Source of the DNA: Hippasteria phrygiana
Lineage: Eukaryota; Echinodermata; Asteroidea; Valvatida; Goniasteridae
DNA: 64,000 nt
NCBI GenBank assembly: GCA_037893225.1
Contig: JAZGUH010000069.1
Location: 124,001-188,000, forward strand
Direction of reading: 5' to 3'
A program made the translations under genes and the position numbers. This document shows positions 13,225-25,600 of the stretch, piece after piece. The notes beneath the pieces were generated by a model. That model was not told the DNA's origin. It saw only the letters and a list, made by a program, of their open reading frames with translations, and searched no databases. The stretch's first letter is position 1; every line of letters starts with the position of its first letter.

Positions 13225-13455
13225 CTTTTCTCCACAAGTGTTAACTCTAAGAAGCCGCCGATAATTGCAACATGTAGCGCCAGATCTAAGCTATCCATAC
13301 ATGTCAAAATTACTGAATTTGGTTGATATTTCATGCAATTATGAATGAGTAAAGCAAGTCCATACCCCAGGGAATTTGACATGCATGGAGCAACATATAG
13401 ACGGTAACATGTACACAGATGTTGCCGGAAAGAAAATAAACATTGCGAGGTTTGA
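13225..13455 (+). repeat. Aberrant 231-bp monomer at a duplication junction
   Basis: Three changes not seen in other monomers cluster within about 31 bp: c at 13394, t at 13396, and loss of one g near 13424. This shifts the register of every later monomer by -1 until 30769. The monomer sits just before the second copy of a 12-monomer duplication (11019-13106 against 13802-15889). Removing one base also joins two minus-strand open frames into a longer one, which has no coding meaning. A clustered change at a junction would suit error-prone repair during the duplication, but a sequencing or assembly error in this one unit cannot be excluded. Confidence 0.85.
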
Positions 13456-13801
13456 CTTTTCTCCACAAGTGTTAACTCTAAGAAGCCGCCGATAATTGCA
13501 ACATGTAGCGCCAGATCTAAGCTATCCATACATGTCAAAATTACTGAATTTGGTTGATATTTCATGCAATTATGAATGAGTAAAGCAAGTCCATACCCCA
13601 GGGAATTTGACAGGCATGGAGCAATAAATAAAAGGTAATCTGCACACAGATGTTGGCCGGAAAGAAAATAAACATTGCGAGGTTTGAATTTTCTCCACAA
13701 GTGTTAACTCTAAGAAGCCGCCGATAATTGCAACATGTAGCGCCAGATCTAAGCTATCCATACATGTCAAAATTACTGTATTTGGTTGATATTTCATGCA
13801 A

Positions 13802-15889
13802 TTATGAATGAGTAAAGCAAGTCCATACCCCAGGGAATTTGACATGCATGGAGCAATAAATAGACGGTAACATGTACACAGATGGTGGCCGGGAAGAAAA
13901 TAAACATTGCGAGGTTTGAATTTTCTCCACAAGTGTTAACTCTAAGAAGCCGCCGATAATTGCAACATGTAGCGCCAGATCTAAGCTATCCATACATGTC
14001 AAAATTACTGAATTTGGTTGATATTTCATGCAATTATGAATGAGTAAAGCAAGTCCATACCCCAGGGAATTTGACATGCATGGAGCAATAAATAGACGGT
14101 AACATGTACACAGATGTTGGCCGGAAAGAAAATAAACATTGCGAGGTTTGAATTTTCTCCACAAGTGTTAACTCTAAGAAGCCGCCGAAAATTGCAACAT
14201 GTAGCGCCAGATCTAAGCTATCCATACATGTCAAAATTACTGAATTTGGTTGATATTTCATGCAATTATGAATGAGTAAAGCAAGTCCATACCCCAGGGA
14301 ATTTGACATGCATGGAGCAATAAATAGACGGTAACATGTACACAGATGTTGGCCGGAAAGAAAATAAACATTGCGAGGTTTGACTTTTCTCCACAAGTGT
14401 TAACTCTAAGAAGCCGCCGATAATTGCAACATGTAGCGCCAGATCTAAGCTATCCATACATGTCAAAATTACTGAATTTGGTTGATATTTCATGCAATTA
14501 TGAATGAGTAAAGCAAGTCCATACCCCAGGGAATTTGACATGCATGGAGCAATAAATAGACGGTAACATGTACACAGATGTTGGCCGGAAAGAAAATAAA
14601 CATTGCGAGGTTTGACTTTTCTCCACAAGTGTTAACTCTAAGAAGCCGCCGATAATTGCAACATGTAGCGCCAGATCTAAGCTATCCATACATGTCAAAA
14701 TTACTGAATTTGGTTGATATTTCATGCAATTATGAATGAGTAAAGCAAGTCCATACCCCAGGAAATTTGACAGGCATGGAGCAATAAATAGACGGTAACA
14801 TGTACACAGATGTTGGCCGGAAAGAAAATAAACATTGCGAGGTTTGACTTTTCTCCACAAGTGTTAACTCTAAGAAGCCGCCGATAATTGCAACATGTAG
14901 CGCCAGATCTAAGCTATCCATACATGTCAAAATTACTGAATTTGGTTGATATTTCATGCAATTATGAATGAGTAAAGCAAGTCCATACCCCAGGGAATTT
15001 GACAGGCATGGAGCAATAAATAAAAGGTAATCTGTACACAGATGTTGGCCGGAAAGAAAATAAACATTGCGAGGTTTGACTTTTCTCCACAAGTGTTAAC
15101 TCTAAGAAGCCGCCGATAATTGCAACATGTAGCGCCAGATCTAAGCTATCCATACATGTCAAAATTACTGTATTTGGTTGATATTTCATGCAATTATGAA
15201 TGAGTAAAGCAAGTCCATACCCCAGGGAATTTGACATGCATGGAGCAATAAATAGACGGTAACATGTACACAGATGTTGGCCGGAAAGAAAATAAACATT
15301 GCGAGGTTTGACTTTTCTCCACAAGTGTTAACTCTAAGAAGCCGCCGATAATTGCAACATGTAGCGCCAGATCTAAGCTATCCATACATGTCAAAATTAC
15401 TGAATTTGGTTGATATTTCATGCAATTATGAATGAGTAAAGCAAGTCCATACCCCAGGGAATTTGACAGGCATGGAGCAATAAATAAAAGGTAATCTGCA
15501 CACAGATGTTGGCCGGAAAGAAAATAAACATTGCGAGGTTTGAATTTTCTCCACAAGTGTTAACTCTAAGAAGCCGCCGATAATTGCAACATGTAGCGCC
15601 AGATCTAAGCTATCCATACATGTCAAAATTACTGTATTTGGTTGATATTTCATGCAATTATGAATGAGTAAAGCAAGTCCATACCCCAGGGAATTTGACA
15701 TGCATGGAGCAATAAATAGACGGTAACATGTACACAGATGTTGGCCGGAAAGAAAATAAACATTGCGAGGTTTGACTTTTCTCCACAAGTGTTAACTCTA
15801 AGAAGCCGCCGATAATTGCAACATGTAGCGCCAGATCTAAGCTATCCGTACATGTCAAAATTACTGAATTTGGTTGATATTTCATGCAA
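13802..15889 (+). repeat. Marker block, copy 3 of 4
   Basis: The markers are the gatggtggccggga variant (13885), a38 (14189), a148 (14763) and g73 (15848). All four recur 6728 bp (29 monomers) to the right at 20613, 20917, 21491 and 22576. The left part also matches the copy 2783 bp to the left. The copy at 20.5 kb therefore shares g73 with this one and not with the copy at 11-13 kb, which suggests it was made from this copy after that difference arose. Confidence 0.8.
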
Positions 15890-16121
15890 TTATGAATGAG
15901 TAAAGCAAGTCCATACCCCAGGGAATTTGACAGGCATGGAGCAATAAATAGACGGTAACATGTACACAGATGTTGGCCGGAAAGAAAATAAACATTGCGA
16001 GGTTTGACTTTTCTCCACAAGTGTTAACTCTAAGAAGCCGCCGATAATTGCAACATGTAGCGCCAGATCTAAGCTATCCATACATGTCAAAATTACTGAA
16101 TTTGGTTGATATTTCATGCAA

Positions 16122-19100
16122 TTATGAATGAGTAAAGCAAGTCCATACCCCAGGGAATTTGACATGCATGGAGCAATAAATAGACGGTAACATGTACACA
16201 GATGTTGGCCGGAAAGAAAATAAACATTGCGAGGTTTGACTTTTCTCCACAAGTGTTAACTCTAAGAAGCCGCCGATAATTGCAACATGTAGCGCCAGAT
16301 CTAAGCTATCCATACATGTCAAAATTACTGAATTTGGTTGATATTTCATGCAATTATGAATGAGTAAAGCAAGTCCATACCCCAGGGAATTTGACAGGCA
16401 TGGAGCAATAAATAAAAGGTAATCTGCACACAGATGTTGGCCGGAAAGAAAATAAACATTGCGAGGTTTGAATTTTCTCCACAAGTGTTAACTCTAAGAA
16501 GCCGCCGATAATTGCAACATGTAGCGCCAGATCTAAGCTATCCATACATGTCAAAATTACTGTATTTGGTTGATATTTCATGCAATTATGAATGAGTAAA
16601 GCAAGTCCATACCCCAGGGAATTTGACATGCATGGAGCAATACATAGACGGTAACATGTACACAGATGTTGGCCGGAAAGAAAATAAACATTGCGAGGTT
16701 TGACTTTTCTCCACAAGTGTTAACTCTAAGAAGCCGCCGATAATTGCAACATGTAGCGCCAGATCTAAGCTATCCATACATGTCAAAATTACTGAATTTG
16801 GTTGATATTTCATGCAATTATGAATGAGTAAAGCAAGTCCATACCCCAGGGAATTTGACAGGCATGGAGCAATAAATAAAAGGTAATCTGCACACAGATG
16901 TTGGCCGGAAAGAAAATAAACATTGCGAGGTTTGAATTTTCTCCACAAGTGTTAACTCTAAGAAGCCGCCGATAATTGCAACATGTAGCGCCAGATCTAA
17001 GCTATCCATACATGTCAAAATTACTGTATTTGGTTGATATTTCATGCAATTATGAATGAGTAAAGCAAGTCCATACCCCAGGGAATTTGACATGCATGGA
17101 GCAATAAATAGACGGTAACATGTACACAGATGTTGGCCGGAAAGAAAATAAACATTGCGAGGTTTGACTTTTCTCCACAAGTGTTAACTCTAAGAAGCCG
17201 CCGATAATTGCAACATGTAGCGCCAGATCTAAGCTATCCGTACATGTCAAAATTACTGAATTTGGTTGATATTTCATGCAATTATGAATGAGTAAAGCAA
17301 GTCCATACCCCAGGGAATTTGACATGCATGGAGCAATAAATAAAAGGTAATCTGTACACAGATGTTGGCCGGAAAGAAAATAAACATTGCGAGGTTTGAC
17401 TTTTCTCCACAAGTGTTAACTCTAAGAAGCCGCCGATAATTGCAACATGTAGCGCCAGATCTAAGCTATCCATACATGTCAAAATTACTGAATTTGGTTG
17501 ATATTTCATGCAATTATGAATGAGTAAAGCAAGTCCATACCCCAGGGAATTTGACATGCATGGAGCAATAAATAGACGGTAACATGTACACAGATGTTGG
17601 CCGAAAAGAAAATAAACATTGCGAGGTTTGACTTTTCTCCACAAGTGTTAACTCTAAGAAGCCGCCGATAATTGCAACATGTAGCGCCAGATCTAAGCTA
17701 TCCATACATGTCAAAATTACTGAATTTGGTTGATATTTCATGCAATTATGAATGAGTAAAGCAAGTCCATACCCCAGGGAATTTGACAGGCATGGAGCAA
17801 TAAATAAAAGGTAATCTGCACACAGATGTTGGCCGGAAAGAAAATAAACATTGCGAGGTTTGAATTTTCTCCACAAGTGTTAACTCTAAGAAGCCGCCGA
17901 TAATTGCAACATGTAGCGCCAGATCTAAGCTATCCATACATGTCAAAATTACTGTATTTGGTTGATATTTCATGCAATTATGAATGAGTAAAGCAAGTCC
18001 ATACCCCAGGGAATTTGACATGCATGGAGCAATACATAGACGGTAACATGTACACAGATGTTGGCCGGAAAGAAAATAAACATTGCGAGGTTTGACTTTT
18101 CTCCACAAGTGTTAACTCTAAGAAGCCGCCGATAATTGCAACATGTAGCGCCAGATCTAAGCTATCCATACATGTCAAAATTACTGAATTTGGTTGATAT
18201 TTCATGCAATTATGAATGAGTAAAGCAAGTCCATACCCCAGGGAATTTGACAGGCATGGAGCAATAAATAAAAGGTAATCTGCACACAGATGTTGGCCGG
18301 AAAGAAAATAAACATTGCGAGGTTTGAATTTTCTCCACAAGTGTTAACTCTAAGAAGCCGCCGATAATTGCAACATGTAGCGCCAGATCTAAGCTATCCA
18401 TACATGTCAAAATTACTGTATTTGGTTGATATTTCATGCAATTATGAATGAGTAAAGCAAGTCCATACCCCAGGGAATTTGACATGCATGGAGCAATAAA
18501 TAGACGGTAACATGTACACAGATGTTGGCCGGAAAGAAAATAAACATTGCGAGGTTTGACTTTTCTCCACAAGTGTTAACTCTAAGAAGCCGCCGATAAT
18601 TGCAACATGTAGCGCCAGATCTAAGCTATCCATACATGTCAAAATTACTGAATTTGGTTGATATTTCATGCAATTATGAATGAGTAAAGCAAGTCCATAC
18701 CCCAGGGAATTTGACAGGCATGGAGCAATAAATAAAAGGTAACATGTACACAGATGTTGGCCGAAAAGAAAATAAACATTGCGAGGTTTGACTTTTCTCC
18801 ACAAGTGTTAACTCTAAGAAGCCGCCGATAATTGCAACATGTAGCGCCAGATCTAAGCTATCCATACATGTCAAAATTACTGAATTTGGTTGATATTTCA
18901 TGCAATTATGAATGAGTAAAGCAAGTCCATACCCCAGGGAATTTGACAGGCATGGAGCAATAAATAAAAGGTAATCTGCACACAGATGTTGGCCGGAAAG
19001 AAAATAAACATTGCGAGGTTTGAATTTTCTCCACAAGTGTTAACTCTAAGAAGCCGCCGATAATTGCAACATGTAGCGCCAGATCTAAGCTATCCATACA

Positions 19101-20297
19101 TGTCAAAATTACTGTATTTGGTTGATATTTCATGCAATTATGAATGAGTAAAGCAAGTCCATACCCCAGGGAATTTGACATGCATGGAGCAATACATAGA
19201 CGGTAACATGTACACAGATGTTGGCCGGAAAGAAAATAAACATTGCGAGGTTTGACTTTTCTCCACAAGTGTTAACTCTAAGAAGCCGCCGATAATTGCA
19301 ACATGTAGCGCCAGATCTAAGCTATCCATACATGTCAAAATTACTGAATTTGGTTGATATTTCATGCAATTATGAATGAGTAAAGCAAGTCCATACCCCA
19401 GGGAATTTGACAGGCATGGAGCAATAAATAAAAGGTAATCTGCACACAGATGTTGGCCGGAAAGAAAATAAACATTGCGAGGTTTGAATTTTCTCCACAA
19501 GTGTTAACTCTAAGAAGCCGCCGATAATTGCAACATGTAGCGCCAGATCTAAGCTATCCATACATGTCAAAATTACTGTATTTGGTTGATATTTCATGCA
19601 ATTATGAATGAGTAAAGCAAGTCCATACCCCAGGGAATTTGACATGCATGGAGCAATAAATAGACGGTAACATGTACACAGATGTTGGCCGGAAAGAAAA
19701 TAAACATTGCGAGGTTTGACTTTTCTCCACAAGTGTTAACTCTAAGAAGCCGCCGATAATTGCAACATGTAGCGCCAGATCTAAGCTATCCATACATGTC
19801 AAAATTACTGAATTTGGTTGATATTTCATGCAATTATGAATGAGTAAAGCAAGTCCATACCCCAGGGAATTTGACAGGCATGGAGCAATAAATAAAAGGT
19901 AATCTGCACACAGATGTTGGCCGGAAAGAAAATAAACATTGCGAGGTTTGAATTTTCTCCACAAGTGTTAACTCTAAGAAGCCGCCGATAATTGCAACAT
20001 GTAGCGCCAGATCTAAGCTATCCATACATGTCAAAATTACTGTATTTGGTTGATATTTCATGCAATTATGAATGAGTAAAGCAAGTCCATACCCCAGGGA
20101 ATTTGACATGCATGGAGCAATAAATAGACGGTAACATGTACACAGATGTTGGCCGGAAAGAAAATAAACATTGCGAGGTTTGACTTTTCTCCACAAGTGT
20201 TAACTCTAAGAAGCCGCCGATAATTGCAACATGTAGCGCCAGATCTAAGCTATCCATACATGTCAAAATTACTGTATTTGGTTGATATTTCATGCAA
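16122..20297 (+). repeat. Zone of 5- and 6-monomer periodicity
   Basis: The acatagacgg variant (c at site 172 in a type B cassette) appears at 16643, 18035 and 19195, spaced 6 and 5 monomers apart. The site-205 change (g to a) at 17604 and 18764 repeats at 5 monomers, and g73 at 15848 and 17240 at 6. Each unit runs through a similar sequence of A and B cassettes, so the zone looks like partial copies of one unit that gained or lost a monomer. The monomer at 18720-18750 is a hybrid (ataaaagg joined to aacatgtac). Confidence 0.68.
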
Positions 20298-20529
20298 TTA
20301 TGAATGAGTAAAGCAAGTCCATACCCCAGGGAATTTGACATGCATGGAGCAATAAATAGACGGTAACATGTACACAGATGTTGGCCGGAAAGAAAATAAA
20401 CATTGCGAGGTTTGACTTTTCTCCACAAGTGTTAACTCTAAGAAGCCGCCGATAATTGCAACATGTAGCGCCAGATCTAAGCTATCCATACATGTCAAAA
20501 TTACTGAATTTGGTTGATATTTCATGCAA

Positions 20530-22617
20530 TTATGAATGAGTAAAGCAAGTCCATACCCCAGGGAATTTGACATGCATGGAGCAATAAATAGACGGTAACA
20601 TGTACACAGATGGTGGCCGGGAAGAAAATAAACATTGCGAGGTTTGAATTTTCTCCACAAGTGTTAACTCTAAGAAGCCGCCGATAATTGCAACATGTAG
20701 CGCCAGATCTAAGCTATCCATACATGTCAAAATTACTGAATTTGGTTGATATTTCATGCAATTATGAATGAGTAAAGCAAGTCCATACCCCAGGGAATTT
20801 GACATGCATGGAGCAATAAATAGACGGTAACATGTACACAGATGTTGGCCGGAAAGAAAATAAACATTGCGAGGTTTGAATTTTCTCCACAAGTGTTAAC
20901 TCTAAGAAGCCGCCGAAAATTGCAACATGTAGCGCCAGATCTAAGCTATCCATACATGTCAAAATTACTGAATTTGGTTGATATTTCATGCAATTATGAA
21001 TGAGTAAAGCAAGTCCATACCCCAGGGAATTTGACATGCATGGAGCAATAAATAGACGGTAACATGTACACAGATGTTGGCCGGAAAGAAAATAAACATT
21101 GCGAGGTTTGACTTTTCTCCACAAGTGTTAACTCTAAGAAGCCGCCGATAATTGCAACATGTAGCGCCAGATCTAAGCTATCCATACATGTCAAAATTAC
21201 TGAATTTGGTTGATATTTCATGCAATTATGAATGAGTAAAGCAAGTCCATACCCCAGGGAATTTGACATGCATGGAGCAATAAATAGACGGTAACATGTA
21301 CACAGATGTTGGCCGGAAAGAAAATAAACATTGCGAGGTTTGACTTTTCTCCACAAGTGTTAACTCTAAGAAGCCGCCGATAATTGCAACATGTAGCGCC
21401 AGATCTAAGCTATCCATACATGTCAAAATTACTGAATTTGGTTGATATTTCATGCAATTATGAATGAGTAAAGCAAGTCCATACCCCAGGAAATTTGACA
21501 GGCATGGAGCAATAAATAGACGGTAACATGTACACAGATGTTGGCCGGAAAGAAAATAAACATTGCGAGGTTTGACTTTTCTCCACAAGTGTTAACTCTA
21601 AGAAGCCGCCGATAATTGCAACATGTAGCGCCAGATCTAAGCTATCCATACATGTCAAAATTACTGAATTTGGTTGATATTTCATGCAATTATGAATGAG
21701 TAAAGCAAGTCCATACCCCAGGGAATTTGACAGGCATGGAGCAATAAATAAAAGGTAATCTGTACACAGATGTTGGCCGGAAAGAAAATAAACATTGCGA
21801 GGTTTGACTTTTCTCCACAAGTGTTAACTCTAAGAAGCCGCCGATAATTGCAACATGTAGCGCCAGATCTAAGCTATCCATACATGTCAAAATTACTGTA
21901 TTTGGTTGATATTTCATGCAATTATGAATGAGTAAAGCAAGTCCATACCCCAGGGAATTTGACATGCATGGAGCAATAAATAGACGGTAACATGTACACA
22001 GATGTTGGCCGGAAAGAAAATAAACATTGCGAGGTTTGACTTTTCTCCACAAGTGTTAACTCTAAGAAGCCGCCGATAATTGCAACATGTAGCGCCAGAT
22101 CTAAGCTATCCATACATGTCAAAATTACTGAATTTGGTTGATATTTCATGCAATTATGAATGAGTAAAGCAAGTCCATACCCCAGGGAATTTGACAGGCA
22201 TGGAGCAATAAATAAAAGGTAATCTGCACACAGATGTTGGCCGGAAAGAAAATAAACATTGCGAGGTTTGAATTTTCTCCACAAGTGTTAACTCTAAGAA
22301 GCCGCCGATAATTGCAACATGTAGCGCCAGATCTAAGCTATCCATACATGTCAAAATTACTGTATTTGGTTGATATTTCATGCAATTATGAATGAGTAAA
22401 GCAAGTCCATACCCCAGGGAATTTGACATGCATGGAGCAATAAATAGACGGTAACATGTACACAGATGTTGGCCGGAAAGAAAATAAACATTGCGAGGTT
22501 TGACTTTTCTCCACAAGTGTTAACTCTAAGAAGCCGCCGATAATTGCAACATGTAGCGCCAGATCTAAGCTATCCGTACATGTCAAAATTACTGAATTTG
22601 GTTGATATTTCATGCAA
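20530..22617 (+). repeat. Marker block, copy 4 of 4 (29 monomers from copy 3)
   Basis: It carries the variants at 20613, 20917, 21491 and 22576, each exactly 6728 bp from its partner in copy 3. The cassette order also agrees through about 10 monomers. To the right the correspondence continues only after a one-monomer slip: g73 at 17240 pairs with 23968 at 29 monomers, while the monomers in between are rearranged. The t at 22826 (ttacttaatt) is private to the monomer that follows. Confidence 0.8.
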
Positions 22618-25600
22618 TTATGAATGAGTAAAGCAAGTCCATACCCCAGGGAATTTGACAGGCATGGAGCAATAAATAGACGGTAACATGTACACAGATG
22701 TTGGCCGGAAAGAAAATAAACATTGCGAGGTTTGACTTTTCTCCACAAGTGTTAACTCTAAGAAGCCGCCGATAATTGCAACATGTAGCGCCAGATCTAA
22801 GCTATCCATACATGTCAAAATTACTTAATTTGGTTGATATTTCATGCAATTATGAATGAGTAAAGCAAGTCCATACCCCAGGGAATTTGACAGGCATGGA
22901 GCAATAAATAAAAGGTAATCTGTACACAGATGTTGGCCGGAAAGAAAATAAACATTGCGAGGTTTGACTTTTCTCCACAAGTGTTAACTCTAAGAAGCCG
23001 CCGATAATTGCAACATGTAGCGCCAGATCTAAGCTATCCATACATGTCAAAATTACTGAATTTGGTTGATATTTCATGCAATTATGAATGAGTAAAGCAA
23101 GTCCATACCCCAGGGAATTTGACATGCATGGAGCAATAAATAGACGGTAACATGTACACAGATGTTGGCCGGAAAGAAAATAAACATTGCGAGGTTTGAC
23201 TTTTCTCCACAAGTGTTAACTCTAAGAAGCCGCCGATAATTGCAACATGTAGCGCCAGATCTAAGCTATCCATACATGTCAAAATTACTGAATTTGGTTG
23301 ATATTTCATGCAATTATGAATGAGTAAAGCAAGTCCATACCCCAGGGAATTTGACAGGCATGGAGCAATAAATAAAAGGTAATCTGCACACAGATGTTGG
23401 CCGGAAAGAAAATAAACATTGCGAGGTTTGAATTTTCTCCACAAGTGTTAACTCTAAGAAGCCGCCGATAATTGCAACATGTAGCGCCAGATCTAAGCTA
23501 TCCATACATGTCAAAATTACTGAATTTGGTTGATATTTCATGCAATTATGAATGAGTAAAGCAAGTCCATACCCCAGGGAATTTGACAGGCATGGAGCAA
23601 TAAATAAAAGGTAATCTGCACACAGATGTTGGCCGGAAAGAAAATAAACATTGCGAGGTTTGAATTTTCTCCACAAGTGTTAACTCTAAGAAGCCGCCGA
23701 TAATTGCAACATGTAGCGCCAGATCTAAGCTATCCATACATGTCAAAATTACTGTATTTGGTTGATATTTCATGCAATTATGAATGAGTAAAGCAAGTCC
23801 ATACCCCAGGGAATTTGACATGCATGGAGCAATAAATAGACGGTAACATGTACACAGATGTTGGCCGGAAAGAAAATAAACATTGCGAGGTTTGACTTTT
23901 CTCCACAAGTGTTAACTCTAAGAAGCCGCCGATAATTGCAACATGTAGCGCCAGATCTAAGCTATCCGTACATGTCAAAATTACTGAATTTGGTTGATAT
24001 TTCATGCAATTATGAATGAGTAAAGCAAGTCCATACCCCAGGGAATTTGACAGGCATGGAGCAATAAATAAAAGGTAATCTGTACACAGATGTTGGCCGG
24101 AAAGAAAATAAACATTGCGAGGTTTGACTTTTCTCCACAAGTGTTAACTCTAAGAAGCCGCCGATAATTGCAACATGTAGCGTCAGATCTAAGCTATCCA
24201 TACATGTCAAAATTACTGAATTTGGTTGATATTTCATGCAATTATGAATGAGTAAAGCAAGTCCATACCCCAGGGAATTTGACATGCATGGAGCAATAAA
24301 TAGACGGTAACATGTACACAGATGTTGGCCGGAAAGAAAATAAACATTGCGAGGTTTGACTTTTCTCCACAAGTGTTAACTCTAAGAAGCCGCCGATAAT
24401 TGCAACATGTAGCGCCAGATCTAAGCTATCCATACATGTCAAAATTACTGAATTTGGTTGATATTTCATGCAATTATGAATGAGTAAAGCAAGTCCATAC
24501 CCCAGGGAATTTGACAGGCATGGAGCAATAAATAAAAGGTAATCTGCACACAGATGTTGGCCGGAAAGAAAATAAACATTGCGAGGTTTGAATTTTCTCC
24601 ACAAGTGTTAACTCTAAGAAGCCGCCGATAATTGCAACATGTAGCGCCAGATCTAAGCTATCCATACATGTCAAAATTACTGTATTTGGTTGATATTTCA
24701 TGCAATTATGAATGAGTAAAGCAAGTCCATACCCCAGGGAATTTGACATGCATGGAGCAATACATAGACGGTAACATGTACACAGATGTTGGCCGGAAAG
24801 AAAATAAACATTGCGAGGTTTGACTTTTCTCCACAAGTGTTAACTCTAAGAAGCCGCCGATAATTGCAACATGTAGCGCCAGATCTAAGCTATCCATACA
24901 TGTCAAAATTACTGAATTTGGTTGATATTTCATGCAATTATGAATGAGTAAAGCAAGTCCATACCCCAGGGAATTTGACAGGCATGGAGCAATAAATAAA
25001 AGGTAATCTGCACACAGATGTTGGCCGGAAAGAAAATAAACATTGCGAGGTTTGAATTTTCTCCACAAGTGTTAACTCTAAGAAGCCGCCGATAATTGCA
25101 ACATGTAGCGCCAGATCTAAGCTATCCATACATGTCAAAATTACTGTATTTGGTTGATATTTCATGCAATTATGAATGAGTAAAGCAAGTCCATACCCCA
25201 GGGAATTTGACATGCATGGAGCAATAAATAGACGGTAACATGTACACAGATGTTGGCCGGAAAGAAAATAAACATTGCGAGGTTTGACTTTTCTCCACAA
25301 GTGTTAACTCTAAGAAGCCGCCGATAATTGCAACATGTAGCGCCAGATCTAAGCTATCCGTACATGTCAAAATTACTGAATTTGGTTGATATTTCATGCA
25401 ATTATGAATGAGTAAAGCAAGTCCATACCCCAGGGAATTTGACAGGCATGGAGCAATAAATAAAAGGTAATCTGTACACAGATGTTGGCCGGAAAGAAAA
25501 TAAACATTGCGAGGTTTGACTTTTCTCCACAAGTGTTAACTCTAAGAAGCCGCCGATAATTGCAACATGTAGCGCCAGATCTAAGCTATCCATACATGTC

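Noticed and set aside
13107..13700. A longer 197-codon minus-strand frame
   Set aside because: It arises only because the 1-bp deletion near 13424 joins two of the spurious frames. It is not evidence of a gene.
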